From positions 5,307 through 69,306 of the forward strand of contig JBOGIG010000111.1 in assembly GCA_050742455.1 (NCBI GenBank): a stretch of DNA of 64,000 nt. The letters run 5' to 3'. The position numbers and the translations under genes were made by a program. This DNA is from JBOGIG01 sp050742455 (GTDB lineage Bacteria; Actinomycetota; Acidimicrobiia; Acidimicrobiales; JBOGIG01). The stretch's first letter is position 1. Every line of letters begins with the position of its first letter. The notes under the pieces were generated by a model that saw only the letters and a list, made by a program, of their open reading frames with translations, did no database searches and was not told where the DNA came from. Of the stretch, positions 53,026 through 62,537 are shown piece after piece.

Positions 53026-54178
53026 GGGCTCGACGGGCCACCTTGCCAAGGGCGGTGCGGGGCAGGCGATCCACCAACACCAACTCTTTTGGCGCGGCCC
53101 AGACCGGCAGGTGTTGCCTGGCCAGGTCCCGCAATTCGTCCAGCGTCGGGGCCTGGCCGGGGCCGGTCGGCACCACCCAAGCCACCACCCGTTCTCCCCA
53201 TTCGGGGTCGGGTCGGCCTGCCACTGCAACCTCGACCACCCGAGGGTCGCGACTCAGGATTGCCTCCACGGCCGAGGGCCACACGTTCTCCCCCCCGGTG
53301 ATGATCATGTCCGTCAGCCGGCCGCTCACCACCAGTCGGCCCGCTCCGTCGAAATATCCGGAGTCCCCTGTGGACAGCCAACCGTCGGCGTCCTTGGGAT
53401 CGGGCCCGTGGTGGTAGCGGCGCAGGAGCATGGGGCCCCGTAGCCTTATCTCTCCTGAGGGAGTCAGGGTCACCTCGACGCCGTCGAGGGGCGTGCCGTC
53501 GTAGACGACTCCGCCGGCGGTCTCGGTCATCCCGTAGGTGACGTGGGCATTAGAGGGAACTACGGCCGGGGGGGCCGAACCCCCCAGGACCACGCAGCGA
53601 AATGCGCTCGGGTCGATTCGGGACATGGCCGTAGCCACCAGGGACACCAGGGTGGCGCCTTCCGAGGCCGCCCGAGCCACTTCGGTGGGGGAGAATCCGG
53701 GGTGGACCACAAGGTTGGTTCCGGTGATCAGTGCCCGGGTGACCACACTCAGGCCCCCCACGTGGGCCAGGGGCAGGCAGGCCAGCCAGCAGTCGGTGTC
53801 GGGATCGACGCCCAGGCGAGCACTCACCGCCCGGGCCGAGGCCCCCAAACTGTCATGGGTCAACACCACTCCCTTGCCTGCACCACCGGCTCCGGTAGTA
53901 CCGCTGGTGGCCATGACCAGGGCATCGCCCGCTTCCAACCCCCGGCCGGCTTCCAACCCCCGGCCGGCTTCCAACCCCCGGCCCGCCGTCCATTCGGAGC
54001 GGAGGCCGCCCTGGGCCACCACCTCGTGCGGGGCCATGGCCTCCAGGACGGCCCGGGCGGCAGCTGGGGGCAGTCGGGGGTCCAGGGGCAGGACGGCATC
54101 CCCGTCGTCCCACGCCCGACGCATTTCGGCTACGAACTCCGGCCCCGCAGGAAGGGCTAGGGCCACCAGTCGAGCCAT
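53012..54178 (-). CDS. menE: O-succinylbenzoate-CoA ligase (MenE-like)
   Basis: 388 aa, ANL superfamily: shorter than usual (about 450-500). AMP-binding TSGTTG is followed by AGGAGKGVVLTH (three extra residues before the KG). YGMTETAGG, STGDSGYFD, SGRLTDMIITGGENVWP and C-terminal PRTALGKVARR (catalytic lysine) are intact. Neighbouring menB, menA, menH and menD support MenE rather than another acyl-CoA ligase. A perfect-register 18-bp x3 repeat codes LEAGRG before the P-loop. Start ATG 54178. Confidence 0.87.
   Translation of the reverse strand: MARLVALALPAGPEFVAEMRRAWDDGDAVLPLDPRLPPAAARAVLEAMAPHEVVAQGGLRSEWTAGRGLEAGRGLEAGRGLEAGDALVMATSGTTGAGGAGKGVVLTHDSLGASARAVSARLGVDPDTDCWLACLPLAHVGGLSVVTRALITGTNLVVHPGFSPTEVARAASEGATLVSLVATAMSRIDPSAFRCVVLGGSAPPAVVPSNAHVTYGMTETAGGVVYDGTPLDGVEVTLTPSGEIRLRGPMLLRRYHHGPDPKDADGWLSTGDSGYFDGAGRLVVSGRLTDMIITGGENVWPSAVEAILSRDPRVVEVAVAGRPDPEWGERVVAWVVPTGPGQAPTLDELRDLARQHLPVWAAPKELVLVDRLPRTALGKVARRALSGQ
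53931..53984. repeat. 18-bp x3 tandem repeat in menE
   Basis: Units at 53931, 53949 and 53967 (last has one mismatch) encode GRGLEA repeats on the minus strand in the linker before the AMP-binding loop. Confidence 0.93.
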
Positions 54179-54182
54179 GGCG

Positions 54183-54213
54183 GCTAGCCTAGCGACTATT
54201 CGAGTGATCACTC
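54183..54213. promoter_or_regulatory. Palindromes in the menE-menB divergent region
   Basis: GAGTGATCACTC (54202-54213) is a perfect 12-bp palindrome and GCTAG-C-CTAGC (54183-54193) a second dyad. Both lie in the 48-base spacer between divergent menE and menB, where a shared operator would act on both directions. Confidence 0.45.
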
Positions 54214-54226
54214 TAGGAGTAACGAC

Positions 54227-55057
54227 ATGGTTGATTGGCAACAGGGCAAGGCCTATACCGACATCACCTATGAGGTGGGCGAGGGGATGGCCAAGATAAC
54301 GATCTGTCGCCCCGAGGTACGCAATGCGTTTCGTCCCCAGACCCTCTTTGAGATGGCTGATGCCTTCAATCTGGCCCGGGACGACGCCAGCGTCGGGGCC
54401 ATCATCCTGACCGGGCAGGGTCCTGATGCCTTTTGCTCGGGGGGCGACCAACGCATCCGAGGTGATGACGGCTACCTGGGCGACGACGACGTGGCCCAAG
54501 CCGGGATCGGCAGGCTGAACGTGCTCGACCTGCAGATCCAAATCCGTCGCCTGCCCAAGCCGGTGGTGGCAATGGTGGCCGGGTTCGCCGTGGGCGGGGG
54601 TCACGTACTTCACCTCGTCTGCGATCTGACCATCGCCGCCGACAACGCCCGCTTCGGCCAGACCGGACCCCGGGTGGGCAGCTTCGACGGCGGGTACGGC
54701 TCGGGGCTTCTGGCCCGCACCGTCGGGCTCAAGCGGGCCAAGGAGGTGTGGTTTCTTTGCCGTCAGTACGACGCGGCCCAGGCTCTCAATTGGGGACTGG
54801 TCAATGCCGTTGTGCCGCTGGATCGCTTGGAGGACGAGACCGTGTCGTGGTGTCAGGACATGTTGAAGCTCTCACCCATAGCCCTGCGGATGATCAAGGG
54901 TGCCTTCAACGCCGCCGACGACGGCCTGGCGGGCATCCAGCAGTTCGCGGGCGATGCCACCATGCTCTTCTACATGACCGAAGAGGGCCAGGAGGGCCGC
55001 AATGCCTACCAGGAAAAGCGACCGGCCGACTTTTCCCGGTTTCCCCGCCGGCCCTGA
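54227..55057 (+). CDS. menB: 1,4-dihydroxy-2-naphthoyl-CoA synthase
   Basis: 276 aa crotonase-fold enzyme that closes the naphthoate ring of menaquinone. RPEVRNAFRPQT, FCSGGDQRIRG (MenB-specific), AGFAVGGGHVLHLVCDLTIA, GSFDGGYGSG and NAYQEKRPADF are MenB signatures. ATG 54227 follows AGGAGTAACGAC, a good ribosome site. First gene of menB-menA. Confidence 0.96.
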   Translation: MVDWQQGKAYTDITYEVGEGMAKITICRPEVRNAFRPQTLFEMADAFNLARDDASVGAIILTGQGPDAFCSGGDQRIRGDDGYLGDDDVAQAGIGRLNVLDLQIQIRRLPKPVVAMVAGFAVGGGHVLHLVCDLTIAADNARFGQTGPRVGSFDGGYGSGLLARTVGLKRAKEVWFLCRQYDAAQALNWGLVNAVVPLDRLEDETVSWCQDMLKLSPIALRMIKGAFNAADDGLAGIQQFAGDATMLFYMTEEGQEGRNAYQEKRPADFSRFPRRP

Positions 55058-55063
55058 GGCTCG

Positions 55064-55927
55064 ATGATCAGGGATTGGGTGGCCGGGGCCCGGCCCCGGA
55101 CGCTACCGGCTGCCGTGGTGCCGGTAGCGGTGGGTACTGCGCTGGCCTCCACCGAGGGGGGCGCCATCGCGTGGCGGGCGGTGGCGGCACTGGTGGTGAG
55201 CCTGGCAATCCAGGTGGGGACCAACTATGCCAACGACTACTCCGACGGCATCCGGGGCACCGATACCATCCGAGTCGGTCCCATGCGCCTGGTTGCCTCC
55301 GGTGTGGCGTCCCCTCGGCGAGTGAAGTTGGCAGCCTTGGTGGCCTTTGGGGTGGCCGGGGTGGCCGGTCTGGCTCTGGCTGTGGCCGTGGGGCCGGTGG
55401 TGGTGGTAGTTGGTGCCGCCTGTCTGGCTGCCGGATGGTTTTACACCGGCGGTTCGAAGCCCTATGGCTATGCCGGTCTGGGGGAGGTGTTTGTCTTCGT
55501 CTTCTTCGGCTTGGTGGCTGTGGCGGGCACGGTCTACGTGCAAACGGGTCACATAAGCGGGCTGGATCTGCTGGCCGCCGTGCCGGTAGGTCTGGGATCG
55601 ACCGCCATGCTGGTGGTGAACAACCTGCGGGACATAGACACTGACGGTCCAGCCGGCAAGCGGACCCTGGCCGTACGGATGGGAGACCGTGGGACCCGTC
55701 GCCTATACGGCGGTTGCCTGTTGGTCAGCTTTGTAGCCGTCATCGGCCTGGCTGTCCTGGCCCGTCCCTGGTCCCTGGTCGCCCTGGCCGCCCTTCCGTT
55801 GGCATGGGCACCCTTGGACTTGGTGGCCCGGGGGGGCAACGGTCCGACGTTGGTCAGGGTCCTGGGTCAGACCGGGAGGCTGAATCTGGCCCTCGGAGCG
55901 CTCCTGGCCCTGGGTCTGGCAGTGTGA
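55064..55927 (+). CDS. menA: 1,4-dihydroxy-2-naphthoate polyprenyltransferase
   Basis: 287 aa with eight or nine membrane helices (UbiA superfamily). First aspartate motif NYANDYSDGIRGTD and second NNLRDIDTD bind Mg-prenyl diphosphate. Six bases after menB. Attaches the isoprenoid tail of menaquinone. Convergent with menH, 11 bases apart. Confidence 0.94.
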   Translation: MIRDWVAGARPRTLPAAVVPVAVGTALASTEGGAIAWRAVAALVVSLAIQVGTNYANDYSDGIRGTDTIRVGPMRLVASGVASPRRVKLAALVAFGVAGVAGLALAVAVGPVVVVVGAACLAAGWFYTGGSKPYGYAGLGEVFVFVFFGLVAVAGTVYVQTGHISGLDLLAAVPVGLGSTAMLVVNNLRDIDTDGPAGKRTLAVRMGDRGTRRLYGGCLLVSFVAVIGLAVLARPWSLVALAALPLAWAPLDLVARGGNGPTLVRVLGQTGRLNLALGALLALGLAV

Positions 55928-55938
55928 AGCGGGACCGG

Positions 55939-56697
55939 CTAGGGCTTGAGGAAGTGCTCGACCATCGAGGCAAAATGCTCCGGGTTCTCCAAGTGGGCGG
56001 CATGGCCCGCCTCAGGCACCCGGACCAGGGTGGAGTTGGCGCCTATGGCCCCGACCATGCGCTGGCCCAGAGCGTCGAACTTGGGGTCGTTGGCCCCGAC
56101 CACGATCAGCACCGGCATGGCCAGTTCGGCCAGCCGGTGCCACAGGGACTCCTGCGTCCCAGTTCCCGCCAAGCGCAGGCTGGAGGCCAATCCTTCGGCC
56201 GTGTTGTCCAGGCGGGATGCCATATTGCCGGCCCGAGGGGAAAGGGAGGCGAAGAGGGGTCCGGCCAGCCAGTCGACCAGGAAGGCTTCTACTCCGACGT
56301 CCACGATGAGACGGGCCCGTTCCTCGTCGAGGCGGCGGCGGGCCTTGCGTTCGGTCGGATCCTCGATGCCGGCGGTGGCCCCAACCAGGACCAAGCGGTT
56401 CACCACATGTGGTCGGTCCAGTGCCAATTGCAGGCACAGCCGACCTCCCATCGAATAGCCCAGGTAGCAGGCCGGTCCTCCGGCCAGGCCCACCAGTTCG
56501 GCGCCCTCGGGGACCGAAGCTCTGATCGGGCCCGAGCGACCATGGCCGGGCGCATCCACTATCGCCAGGCGGAAGCGATCCTGCCACCGGGAGATCAAGG
56601 GATCGAACGATCGTCCCGTCTGGGTAAAGCCGTGAACCAGGACAAGTCTCTCCCCCTGCCCAACCTCGTGGCAGTACAGGTGCTCCGGATCGGCCAT
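55939..56697 (-). CDS. menH: Alpha/beta hydrolase, probable MenH
   Basis: 252 aa. LVHGFTQTGRSFDPL, nucleophile elbow YLGYSMGGRL, and a C-terminal catalytic histidine (EAGHAAHLENPEHF) match SHCHC synthase (MenH) and related hydrolases. The menaquinone context supports MenH, but the family is broad. ATG 56697 is preferred over 56721, which would overlap menD. Divergent from menD with a five-base gap. Confidence 0.8.
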   Translation of the reverse strand: MADPEHLYCHEVGQGERLVLVHGFTQTGRSFDPLISRWQDRFRLAIVDAPGHGRSGPIRASVPEGAELVGLAGGPACYLGYSMGGRLCLQLALDRPHVVNRLVLVGATAGIEDPTERKARRRLDEERARLIVDVGVEAFLVDWLAGPLFASLSPRAGNMASRLDNTAEGLASSLRLAGTGTQESLWHRLAELAMPVLIVVGANDPKFDALGQRMVGAIGANSTLVRVPEAGHAAHLENPEHFASMVEHFLKP

Positions 56698-56702
56698 TTC
56701 CC

Positions 56703-58592
56703 ATGAGCGTACAGGCCACATTTGCCGCCACCCTGGTCGACGAGTGGGCCCGGTCGGGGTTGGAGCGAGCCGTGGTCTGTCCCGGGTCGCGGTCGGCGCC
56801 GCTGGCCCTGGCCCTGGCCCGGGACACTCGGGTGCGCCTGGACGTGCTCTTAGATGAGCGCTCGGCCGGATTCTTCGCCCTGGGCCTGGCCCTGGCTACG
56901 GGTAAGCCCGTCCTGGTCCTGACCACCAGCGGCACCGCCGCCGTCGAATTACACCCTGCCGTGACCGAGGCCGATCACGCCCGGGTGCCGTTGATCGTGG
57001 TGACGGCCGACCGACCGTTCGACTTGCACGGCGTCGGAGCACCCCAGACCACCATGCAGTCCGGCCTGTTCGGGGACTGCGTGCGGTGGTCGGCCAACCC
57101 CGGTCCTGCCCAGACCGAGGCGGCCTGGTCGTGGAGGTCTATGGCCTCTCGGGCCATGGCTGAAGCCGGAGGCGGTCCCCGGGGACCGGGCCCTGTCCAC
57201 CTCAACCTGGCTTTTCGAGAACCCCTGGTGGGGCGCCCGGACCCGATGCCGCCGGCCTCGAAATCGGGCGCCGGGTGGCATGCCGTCAGTTGGCGTCCGG
57301 GGCAACCCTCGCCATCTGTGGTGCAGAGGCTCGCCCTGGCCCGGGGCGGGCGGGGTCTCATCGTGGCCGGCGCCGGAGCCGGTCACCCCCCCTTGGTGAT
57401 GGAGCTGGCCCGCCACCTGGCCTGGCCGGTGTTGGCCGACCCCCGCAGCGGTCTGCGCACGCCTGACCCTGATCAGCGACTCCAACCGGGCCAGTCACCC
57501 GAGCCGGGCCAGTCACCCGAGCCGGGCCAATCACCCGAGCCGGGCCAGTCACCGGTTGATCTGGTGATCACGGCGGCCGATTCCCTGCTGCGCCACGAGG
57601 AGTTCGCCCGGACTCATCGCCCCGACGTCATCCTCCGGTTGGGCGCCCCGTGGGCCTCCCGGGTGGTCACTTCGTGGTTGAACGAAGCGGATTGTGACCA
57701 GGTTCTCGTCGATCCTTTCTGGTCGTGGGTCGACCCGGGAAGGGTGGTGGGGACACTGGAGGTATGCGACCCCAACGACCTGGCCCGGGAAGTTATCGGC
57801 CTGGGCCGATCGGGCGATCCTCGGACCCCGGACGTGACCGACTGGGCCGTCGGATGGTCTGACGCAGAAGCCCGTGCCCAGGCGGCCATCGACGGAGTAC
57901 TGGATGGATGCGATCGCCTCACCGAGCCGGGCGTGGCCCGGTATCTCATGGGCCATTTGGATCCAGAGTCGCTCCTGGTGGTGTCGTCCTCCATGCCAAT
58001 CCGCGATGTGGAATGGTTCGGTCGGGGCGCCCGGACGACCGGGCGAGGGACCCAGGTGAGCGCCGCTGAGGGAGGGGCCCAGGTGAGAGCCGTTGGGGGA
58101 GGGGCCCAGGTCGAACCCCCGGGCAGGGCACGGGTCCTGGCCAACCGGGGGGTCAACGGCATCGACGGGATGGTCTCGATGGCCATGGGCGTGGCCCGCG
58201 CTGATGTCGGTCCCACTGTCGGCCTGCTCGGCGACCTGGCCTTCCTACACGACGCCGGAGCGCTTTGCGGTTGGCGGGCTCCAGCCCCGGTGCTGGTGGT
58301 GATCGACAACGGGGGAGGGGGAATCTTTTCCTTTCTCGACTACGCCGCCGATGTGGAGCCGGACCAATTCGAGCTGCTGTTTGCCACCCCTATGCCGGCT
58401 GATCCCTTGGCCGTGGCCCATGGCTACGGCGTGACCACCGCCGAAGCGGAGACCCGTGCACAATTGGCACAGGCTTTGGCCTTCCTCGGGGCCGACCCAA
58501 GGGGAGGTGTCATACGGTGTCGCACCGACCGGGAGGCCAACGTCGAGTTGCATCGCCGGCTGGAGTTGGCGGTGGCTGGCGTATTGGGTTGA
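56703..58592 (+). CDS. menD: SEPHCHC synthase MenD
   Basis: 629 aa ThDP enzyme, longer than usual (about 550). VVCPGSRSAPLALALA, TTSGTAAVELHPAV, ADRPFDLHGVGAPQTT, RGVNGIDGMVSMAMG and DNGGGGIFSFL (ThDP/Mg site) are all present. The extra length comes partly from two linker repeats: 18-bp x3.9 (57486-57555) and 27-bp x2.8 (58045-58120), the second next to the SSSMPIRDVEWFG motif. ATG 56703. It commits chorismate/isochorismate carbon to menaquinone. Confidence 0.95.
   Translation: MSVQATFAATLVDEWARSGLERAVVCPGSRSAPLALALARDTRVRLDVLLDERSAGFFALGLALATGKPVLVLTTSGTAAVELHPAVTEADHARVPLIVVTADRPFDLHGVGAPQTTMQSGLFGDCVRWSANPGPAQTEAAWSWRSMASRAMAEAGGGPRGPGPVHLNLAFREPLVGRPDPMPPASKSGAGWHAVSWRPGQPSPSVVQRLALARGGRGLIVAGAGAGHPPLVMELARHLAWPVLADPRSGLRTPDPDQRLQPGQSPEPGQSPEPGQSPEPGQSPVDLVITAADSLLRHEEFARTHRPDVILRLGAPWASRVVTSWLNEADCDQVLVDPFWSWVDPGRVVGTLEVCDPNDLAREVIGLGRSGDPRTPDVTDWAVGWSDAEARAQAAIDGVLDGCDRLTEPGVARYLMGHLDPESLLVVSSSMPIRDVEWFGRGARTTGRGTQVSAAEGGAQVRAVGGGAQVEPPGRARVLANRGVNGIDGMVSMAMGVARADVGPTVGLLGDLAFLHDAGALCGWRAPAPVLVVIDNGGGGIFSFLDYAADVEPDQFELLFATPMPADPLAVAHGYGVTTAEAETRAQLAQALAFLGADPRGGVIRCRTDREANVELHRRLELAVAGVLG
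57486..57555. repeat. 18-bp x3.9 tandem repeat in menD
   Basis: Units at 57486, 57504, 57522 (one mismatch) and a partial copy at 57540; codes PGQSPE. In frame, in the linker to the central domain. Confidence 0.94.
58045..58120. repeat. 27-bp x2.8 tandem repeat in menD
   Basis: Units begin at 58045, 58072 and 58099 with GAGGGRCCCAGGT-like cores; codes GAQVRAVGG-type peptides in the second half of the protein. Confidence 0.85.
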
Positions 58593-58608
58593 ACTGCGTG
58601 GTATCGAA

Positions 58609-60663
58609 TTGAGGACCACCGATACCCACCGTCCAGGGCCAAAGCAAGGGTCTGGCCTCCTGAGAGGACCTGGCCTCCTGAGAGAGCCCGGCCTCCTGCG
58701 AGGACACCTCAAGGCGCTCGACGGGCTTAGAGGACTCGCCGTTCTGGCCGTTCTGGCCTATCACGCGGGGCTCCGGTGGGCTCCCGGCGGGCTGTTGGGG
58801 GTGGATGTCTTCTTCGTGCTATCCGGGTTCCTCATCACTTCCCTGCTGGTGTCGGAATGGAACCGCACCGGGACCATCGGGCTCGGGTCGTTCTGGGGCC
58901 GGCGCGCCCGCCGGCTGTTGCCCGCCCTGTTCGTGCTGTTGGCAGGGGTGGCGGCCTATGCCTGGTTCGTAGCCGGGAGCGATGAGCTGCACCGTATCCG
59001 CCTGGATGCCCTGTCCAGCTTGGGGTACGTGGCCAACTGGCGATTCGTCGCCTCGTCCCAGGGGTATTTTGCCCACACCGGAGTGCAGTCCCCCTTGTTG
59101 CACACGTGGTCGTTGGCCGTGGAGGAGCAGTTCTACGTCATCTGGCCCATTGTCTCGGTGTTGGTCCTGCGCCGCTTCGGGGTTCGGGCGCTCGGTCGTC
59201 TGGCCGGCTGGGGCGCGCTGGCCTCGGCTGGGCTCATGGCCTTTCTCTACCACTCCGGCGCCAGCTCTTCCCGCCTCTACTACGGGACCGACACCAGGGC
59301 CCAGGCCCTTCTGGTTGGGGCATTTCTGGCTGTGGCCGGATCCAAGCTGGCGGACAGGCCCCGGGCGGTAGGGCGGGGGGACACCTGGCCATGGGTGTTT
59401 CCTGCACTCGGGGTGGCTGGGATGGGTTTGTTGGCATGGGCCTGGACCCAGGTGGGAGGCGAAAGCCCCTTGTTGTACCAGGGAGGGTTCCTGCTGGTGG
59501 CCCTGGCCACGGCGGCCGTGATCCTCGCCTCGGCGCTGCAGCCCCGAGGCGTTCTGGCCAGGGCCCTGTCATGGGGACCATTGGCCTATGTCGGGCGCAT
59601 CTCGTATGGCCTTTACCTCTACCACTGGCCCTTGTTCTTGTGGCTGGACCACGCCCGCACCGGCTTGTCCGGCAACGAACTGCTCCTGGCCCGACTCGGG
59701 GCCACGGCAGCAATTTCGGTGGCCAGCTTTCACTTGCTGGAGAGCCCCATCCGGGCCCGGCGCTGGTTCGGGGCGCTCACCGAGCGATTGTCGCTGTCCT
59801 CGGCTCTGGTCCTGGTGGCCGGTATCGTGGTGGCGGCGACCGCCGCTCCCAGCCTGGCCAGCGCCATGCCCTCCGGTCCGCTGCACTCCTCGGGCGCCCA
59901 AGTACCGGCCTTGGCCCTGGCTCACCCGGTCAATGTGATGGTCCTGGGTGACTCGGTGGGCCTAACTTTGTCCCTCGGACTGTCGGTCAACGATCACGCC
60001 CGAGGCGTGGCCATCGATGGTAAGGCTGTGCTCGGTTGCGACTTCGATCCAGCCACCCAGGTCAAATGGGATGGCCACGTGACCCAGGCCAACTCCCAGT
60101 GCAAGCACTGGCCCTCGACGTGGGCCGGGCTCGTGCGGGCCGACAACCCTGATGTCGTCCTGTTGGTCATGGGGCGATGGGAGACCTATGACCGCTTGTA
60201 CAACGGCCGTTGGACCGACATCACCCAGGCTGATTTTGCCGCTCACCTGACCGACGAGTTGCGTCAAGCGGTGGGCATACTTTCGGCCCAGGGCGCCGTA
60301 GTGGGCCTGGCCACCCTGCCCTACATGTCCCCCCCGGAACGAGCCGACGGCGGCATTTGGCCCGAGAACCTGGCCTCTCGGGTAGACGCCTACAACCGGA
60401 TCGTCCGCAACGTGGCCCGGGCCATGCCGGTCAAGGCTCGTGTCATTGACGTGAACGCCATACTTTGCCCTGAGGGCCACTTCACCTCGGCCATCAATGG
60501 CGTGGCGGTGAGGTGGTCCGACGGCATTCATGTGCTCATTCCCGGTGGCGAGTTGGTGGGGGACCGGATACTTCCCCAACTGGCCCGGCTGGGGTTGGCT
60601 CACGATCAGGCCAGGCTCCACCAGCTCAGCCTGTCCGCATCGACGGCCAGTCGGCACGGTTGA
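58609..60663 (+). CDS. Membrane acyltransferase-3 with C-terminal SGNH domain (OafA type)
   Basis: About 684 aa. LKALDGLRGLAVLAVLAYHAG starts the acyltransferase-3 domain (about ten helices; FFVLSGFLITSLL, WSLAVEEQFYVIWP, GRISYGLYLYHWP). From residue about 440 an SGNH hydrolase-like domain follows (VLGDSVGLTLS, SDGIHVLIPGG). Such fusions O-acetylate cell-surface glycans. No ATG/GTG/TTG lies near LKALDG; TTG 58609 is the nearest after menD. An 18-bp x3 repeat (58654-58707) codes GLLRGP/GLLREP before the domain. 3' end overlaps modBC by 58 bases. Confidence 0.87.
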   Translation: MRTTDTHRPGPKQGSGLLRGPGLLREPGLLRGHLKALDGLRGLAVLAVLAYHAGLRWAPGGLLGVDVFFVLSGFLITSLLVSEWNRTGTIGLGSFWGRRARRLLPALFVLLAGVAAYAWFVAGSDELHRIRLDALSSLGYVANWRFVASSQGYFAHTGVQSPLLHTWSLAVEEQFYVIWPIVSVLVLRRFGVRALGRLAGWGALASAGLMAFLYHSGASSSRLYYGTDTRAQALLVGAFLAVAGSKLADRPRAVGRGDTWPWVFPALGVAGMGLLAWAWTQVGGESPLLYQGGFLLVALATAAVILASALQPRGVLARALSWGPLAYVGRISYGLYLYHWPLFLWLDHARTGLSGNELLLARLGATAAISVASFHLLESPIRARRWFGALTERLSLSSALVLVAGIVVAATAAPSLASAMPSGPLHSSGAQVPALALAHPVNVMVLGDSVGLTLSLGLSVNDHARGVAIDGKAVLGCDFDPATQVKWDGHVTQANSQCKHWPSTWAGLVRADNPDVVLLVMGRWETYDRLYNGRWTDITQADFAAHLTDELRQAVGILSAQGAVVGLATLPYMSPPERADGGIWPENLASRVDAYNRIVRNVARAMPVKARVIDVNAILCPEGHFTSAINGVAVRWSDGIHVLIPGGELVGDRILPQLARLGLAHDQARLHQLSLSASTASRHG
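58654..58707. repeat. 18-bp x3 tandem repeat at the acyltransferase 5' end
   Basis: Units at 58654, 58672 and 58690 share GGCCTCCTG; code GLLRxx repeats before the first conserved residue and make the true start hard to place. Confidence 0.88.
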
Positions 60664-62537
60664 CTGACCCGGAGCGGACGGAGCCCAGGGTGGTCGGGCG
60701 CTACCCGCAGCACCAGGGTCGGGCCTTGGTCCACATCAGCCTCTATTTCGATGGTGTGGCCCAGATCTACCAGGTCGGACACGATGGCTGGAATTCCACC
60801 ACCGTCCACCAGACGCACAGCGGTGGCCGGCAGGCACCACCCCACAGCTTGGCCGGGGACTGGTCCCGGCCCGGACACGGCAATCTCCACGCCGCCGACC
60901 ACCAGGCGTCCTGCTCCAACGCCGCGGGCCCTTCCGATGTTGGCGATGCCGAGAACCCCGGCCACCGCGGCCGAGGCCGGATGGGCCAAGACGTCACCCA
61001 CCGGACCGGCCTGTAACACCTTGCCCTCGGACACGATGACCACCTCGTCGGCCAACCAGGCGGCCTCGTCGGGATCGTGGGTGACAACCACACTGGCCAG
61101 TCCGGTGGCGGCCTGGACCCGGCGCAGTGCACGGCGAAGGTCTGAGCGGGCCGGAGCATCAAGGGCGGACAGGGGCTCGTCGAGCAACAGCAGGCGGGGT
61201 CGGCGGACCAGGGCCCGGGCCAGGGCCAGGCGCTGGCGCTGGCCACCCGACAGTTGGCCCGGATGGCGATCCTCGAGGCCACCCAGCCCCAGCCGATCGC
61301 TCCACATCAGGGCCTGGGCCTCAGAGGCGCCCCTGCCCATACGAACCTGGTCGCCCACCCGGAGATGGGGCAGCAGCCCTTGTCCCTGAGGGACGTAGCC
61401 GACGCGGCGCTCTTCGGGGGGTAGGCGACCCAGATCGGTCGATCCCAACCTGACCCACGAGCCGGCCGGATCGACGTCGATCTCCGTCGGGAGGGCGTCG
61501 CCCAGGCCGGCCAGGTGGCGCAGGGTCAGCGTCTTTCCAGATCCCGACGGTCCCAGGATCGCCACCCGGGGGCAGGTGGCCCGATGGCTCACCTGGAGAT
61601 AAAAGGCGCCGATCCGACTGCTCAGGCCGAAGTCCAGGCATTCCGAGTGGCGCAATGTCGGTTCGATCACTATGCGGCTGGCATCAAAAGAGGTCTCGAC
61701 TCCGGTGGAGGGCACCGGGCGCCGGCCACCTACCCGGCCCGAGACCGTCCCCGAGATGAACAGGAAGGCGACGGCGGCGGCCAGGGCCACCACGACCGGG
61801 GCCAAAGTGGCGCTCAGACCGGTGCCGGAGAAGCGAACGAAGGTGAGGACGGGCAGCGAATAAGGGTGATAGGCCATGATCACCGTGGCCCCGAACTCGC
61901 CGAAGGAGCGCAGCCAGGCGAGAGCCAGACCGGCCCGTATGACGGGCCAGGCCAGGGGGAGGGCGACCAGGCGAAATCGTGCCACCGGCCCGTGCCCCAG
62001 CGTGGCGGCTACTTCGCTCAGCGATGGGTCGACTCCAGAGAAGGCGGCTCGGGAAGCCACGATCACGAAGGGCGCCGACACGAAGGCCTGGGCAAGGACG
62101 ATGCCGGCCATCGAGTCGGTCAGCCTGCCCCCGAAGGCCCGACCGATGGCCGTGTGGGGACCGAAGGCCAGGATCAACACGATGCCGCTCACGAGGGGGG
62201 GCATGGCCAACGGGATGTGGGCCAGTACCCCGCCAACGCGGGCCAGGACCGACCGGCTGTGTGCCAGCACGTAGCCGAGCGGTATGCCCAACAGGGCCAG
62301 GATGGCGGTCGTGACGCTGGAGGTCTCTACTGAGACCACCAGAGCCGAGGCCACCGAGGCGTTCCAGCCCCGGGCCGAACCCCCCACCACTTGGCCAAGC
62401 AGAGCCAGAATGGGGACCAGCAGGTAAAGGGCCAGTATTGCGGCCAGTATCCCTATCGGGTTGAACCGGGTCCTGTCTGGCTCGGTGACAGGGCGGGCAA
62501 ACAGATGGCCTAGACCGGCGGCGCCCGATTCAGTCAC
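60606..62537 (-). CDS. Fused molybdate/tungstate permease-ATPase (ModB-ModC)
   Basis: 643 aa. Residues about 1-290 are a ModB-type permease (AQAFVSAPFVIVASRAAFSGVD and EVAATLGHGP as the EAA-like loop). Residues about 330-560 are an ABC ATPase (GPSGSGKT, YVPQGQGLLPHL Q-loop, LSGGQRQRLALARAL, LLLLDEPLSALD, VTHD), then a TOBE-like domain for oxyanion sensing. GTG 62537 overlaps the modA stop by four bases (GTGA). The fusion would fix the 1:1 ratio of both subunits. Confidence 0.93.
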   Translation of the reverse strand: MTESGAAGLGHLFARPVTEPDRTRFNPIGILAAILALYLLVPILALLGQVVGGSARGWNASVASALVVSVETSSVTTAILALLGIPLGYVLAHSRSVLARVGGVLAHIPLAMPPLVSGIVLILAFGPHTAIGRAFGGRLTDSMAGIVLAQAFVSAPFVIVASRAAFSGVDPSLSEVAATLGHGPVARFRLVALPLAWPVIRAGLALAWLRSFGEFGATVIMAYHPYSLPVLTFVRFSGTGLSATLAPVVVALAAAVAFLFISGTVSGRVGGRRPVPSTGVETSFDASRIVIEPTLRHSECLDFGLSSRIGAFYLQVSHRATCPRVAILGPSGSGKTLTLRHLAGLGDALPTEIDVDPAGSWVRLGSTDLGRLPPEERRVGYVPQGQGLLPHLRVGDQVRMGRGASEAQALMWSDRLGLGGLEDRHPGQLSGGQRQRLALARALVRRPRLLLLDEPLSALDAPARSDLRRALRRVQAATGLASVVVTHDPDEAAWLADEVVIVSEGKVLQAGPVGDVLAHPASAAVAGVLGIANIGRARGVGAGRLVVGGVEIAVSGPGPVPGQAVGWCLPATAVRLVDGGGIPAIVSDLVDLGHTIEIEADVDQGPTLVLRVAPDHPGLRPLRVSQPCRLAVDADRLSWWSLA

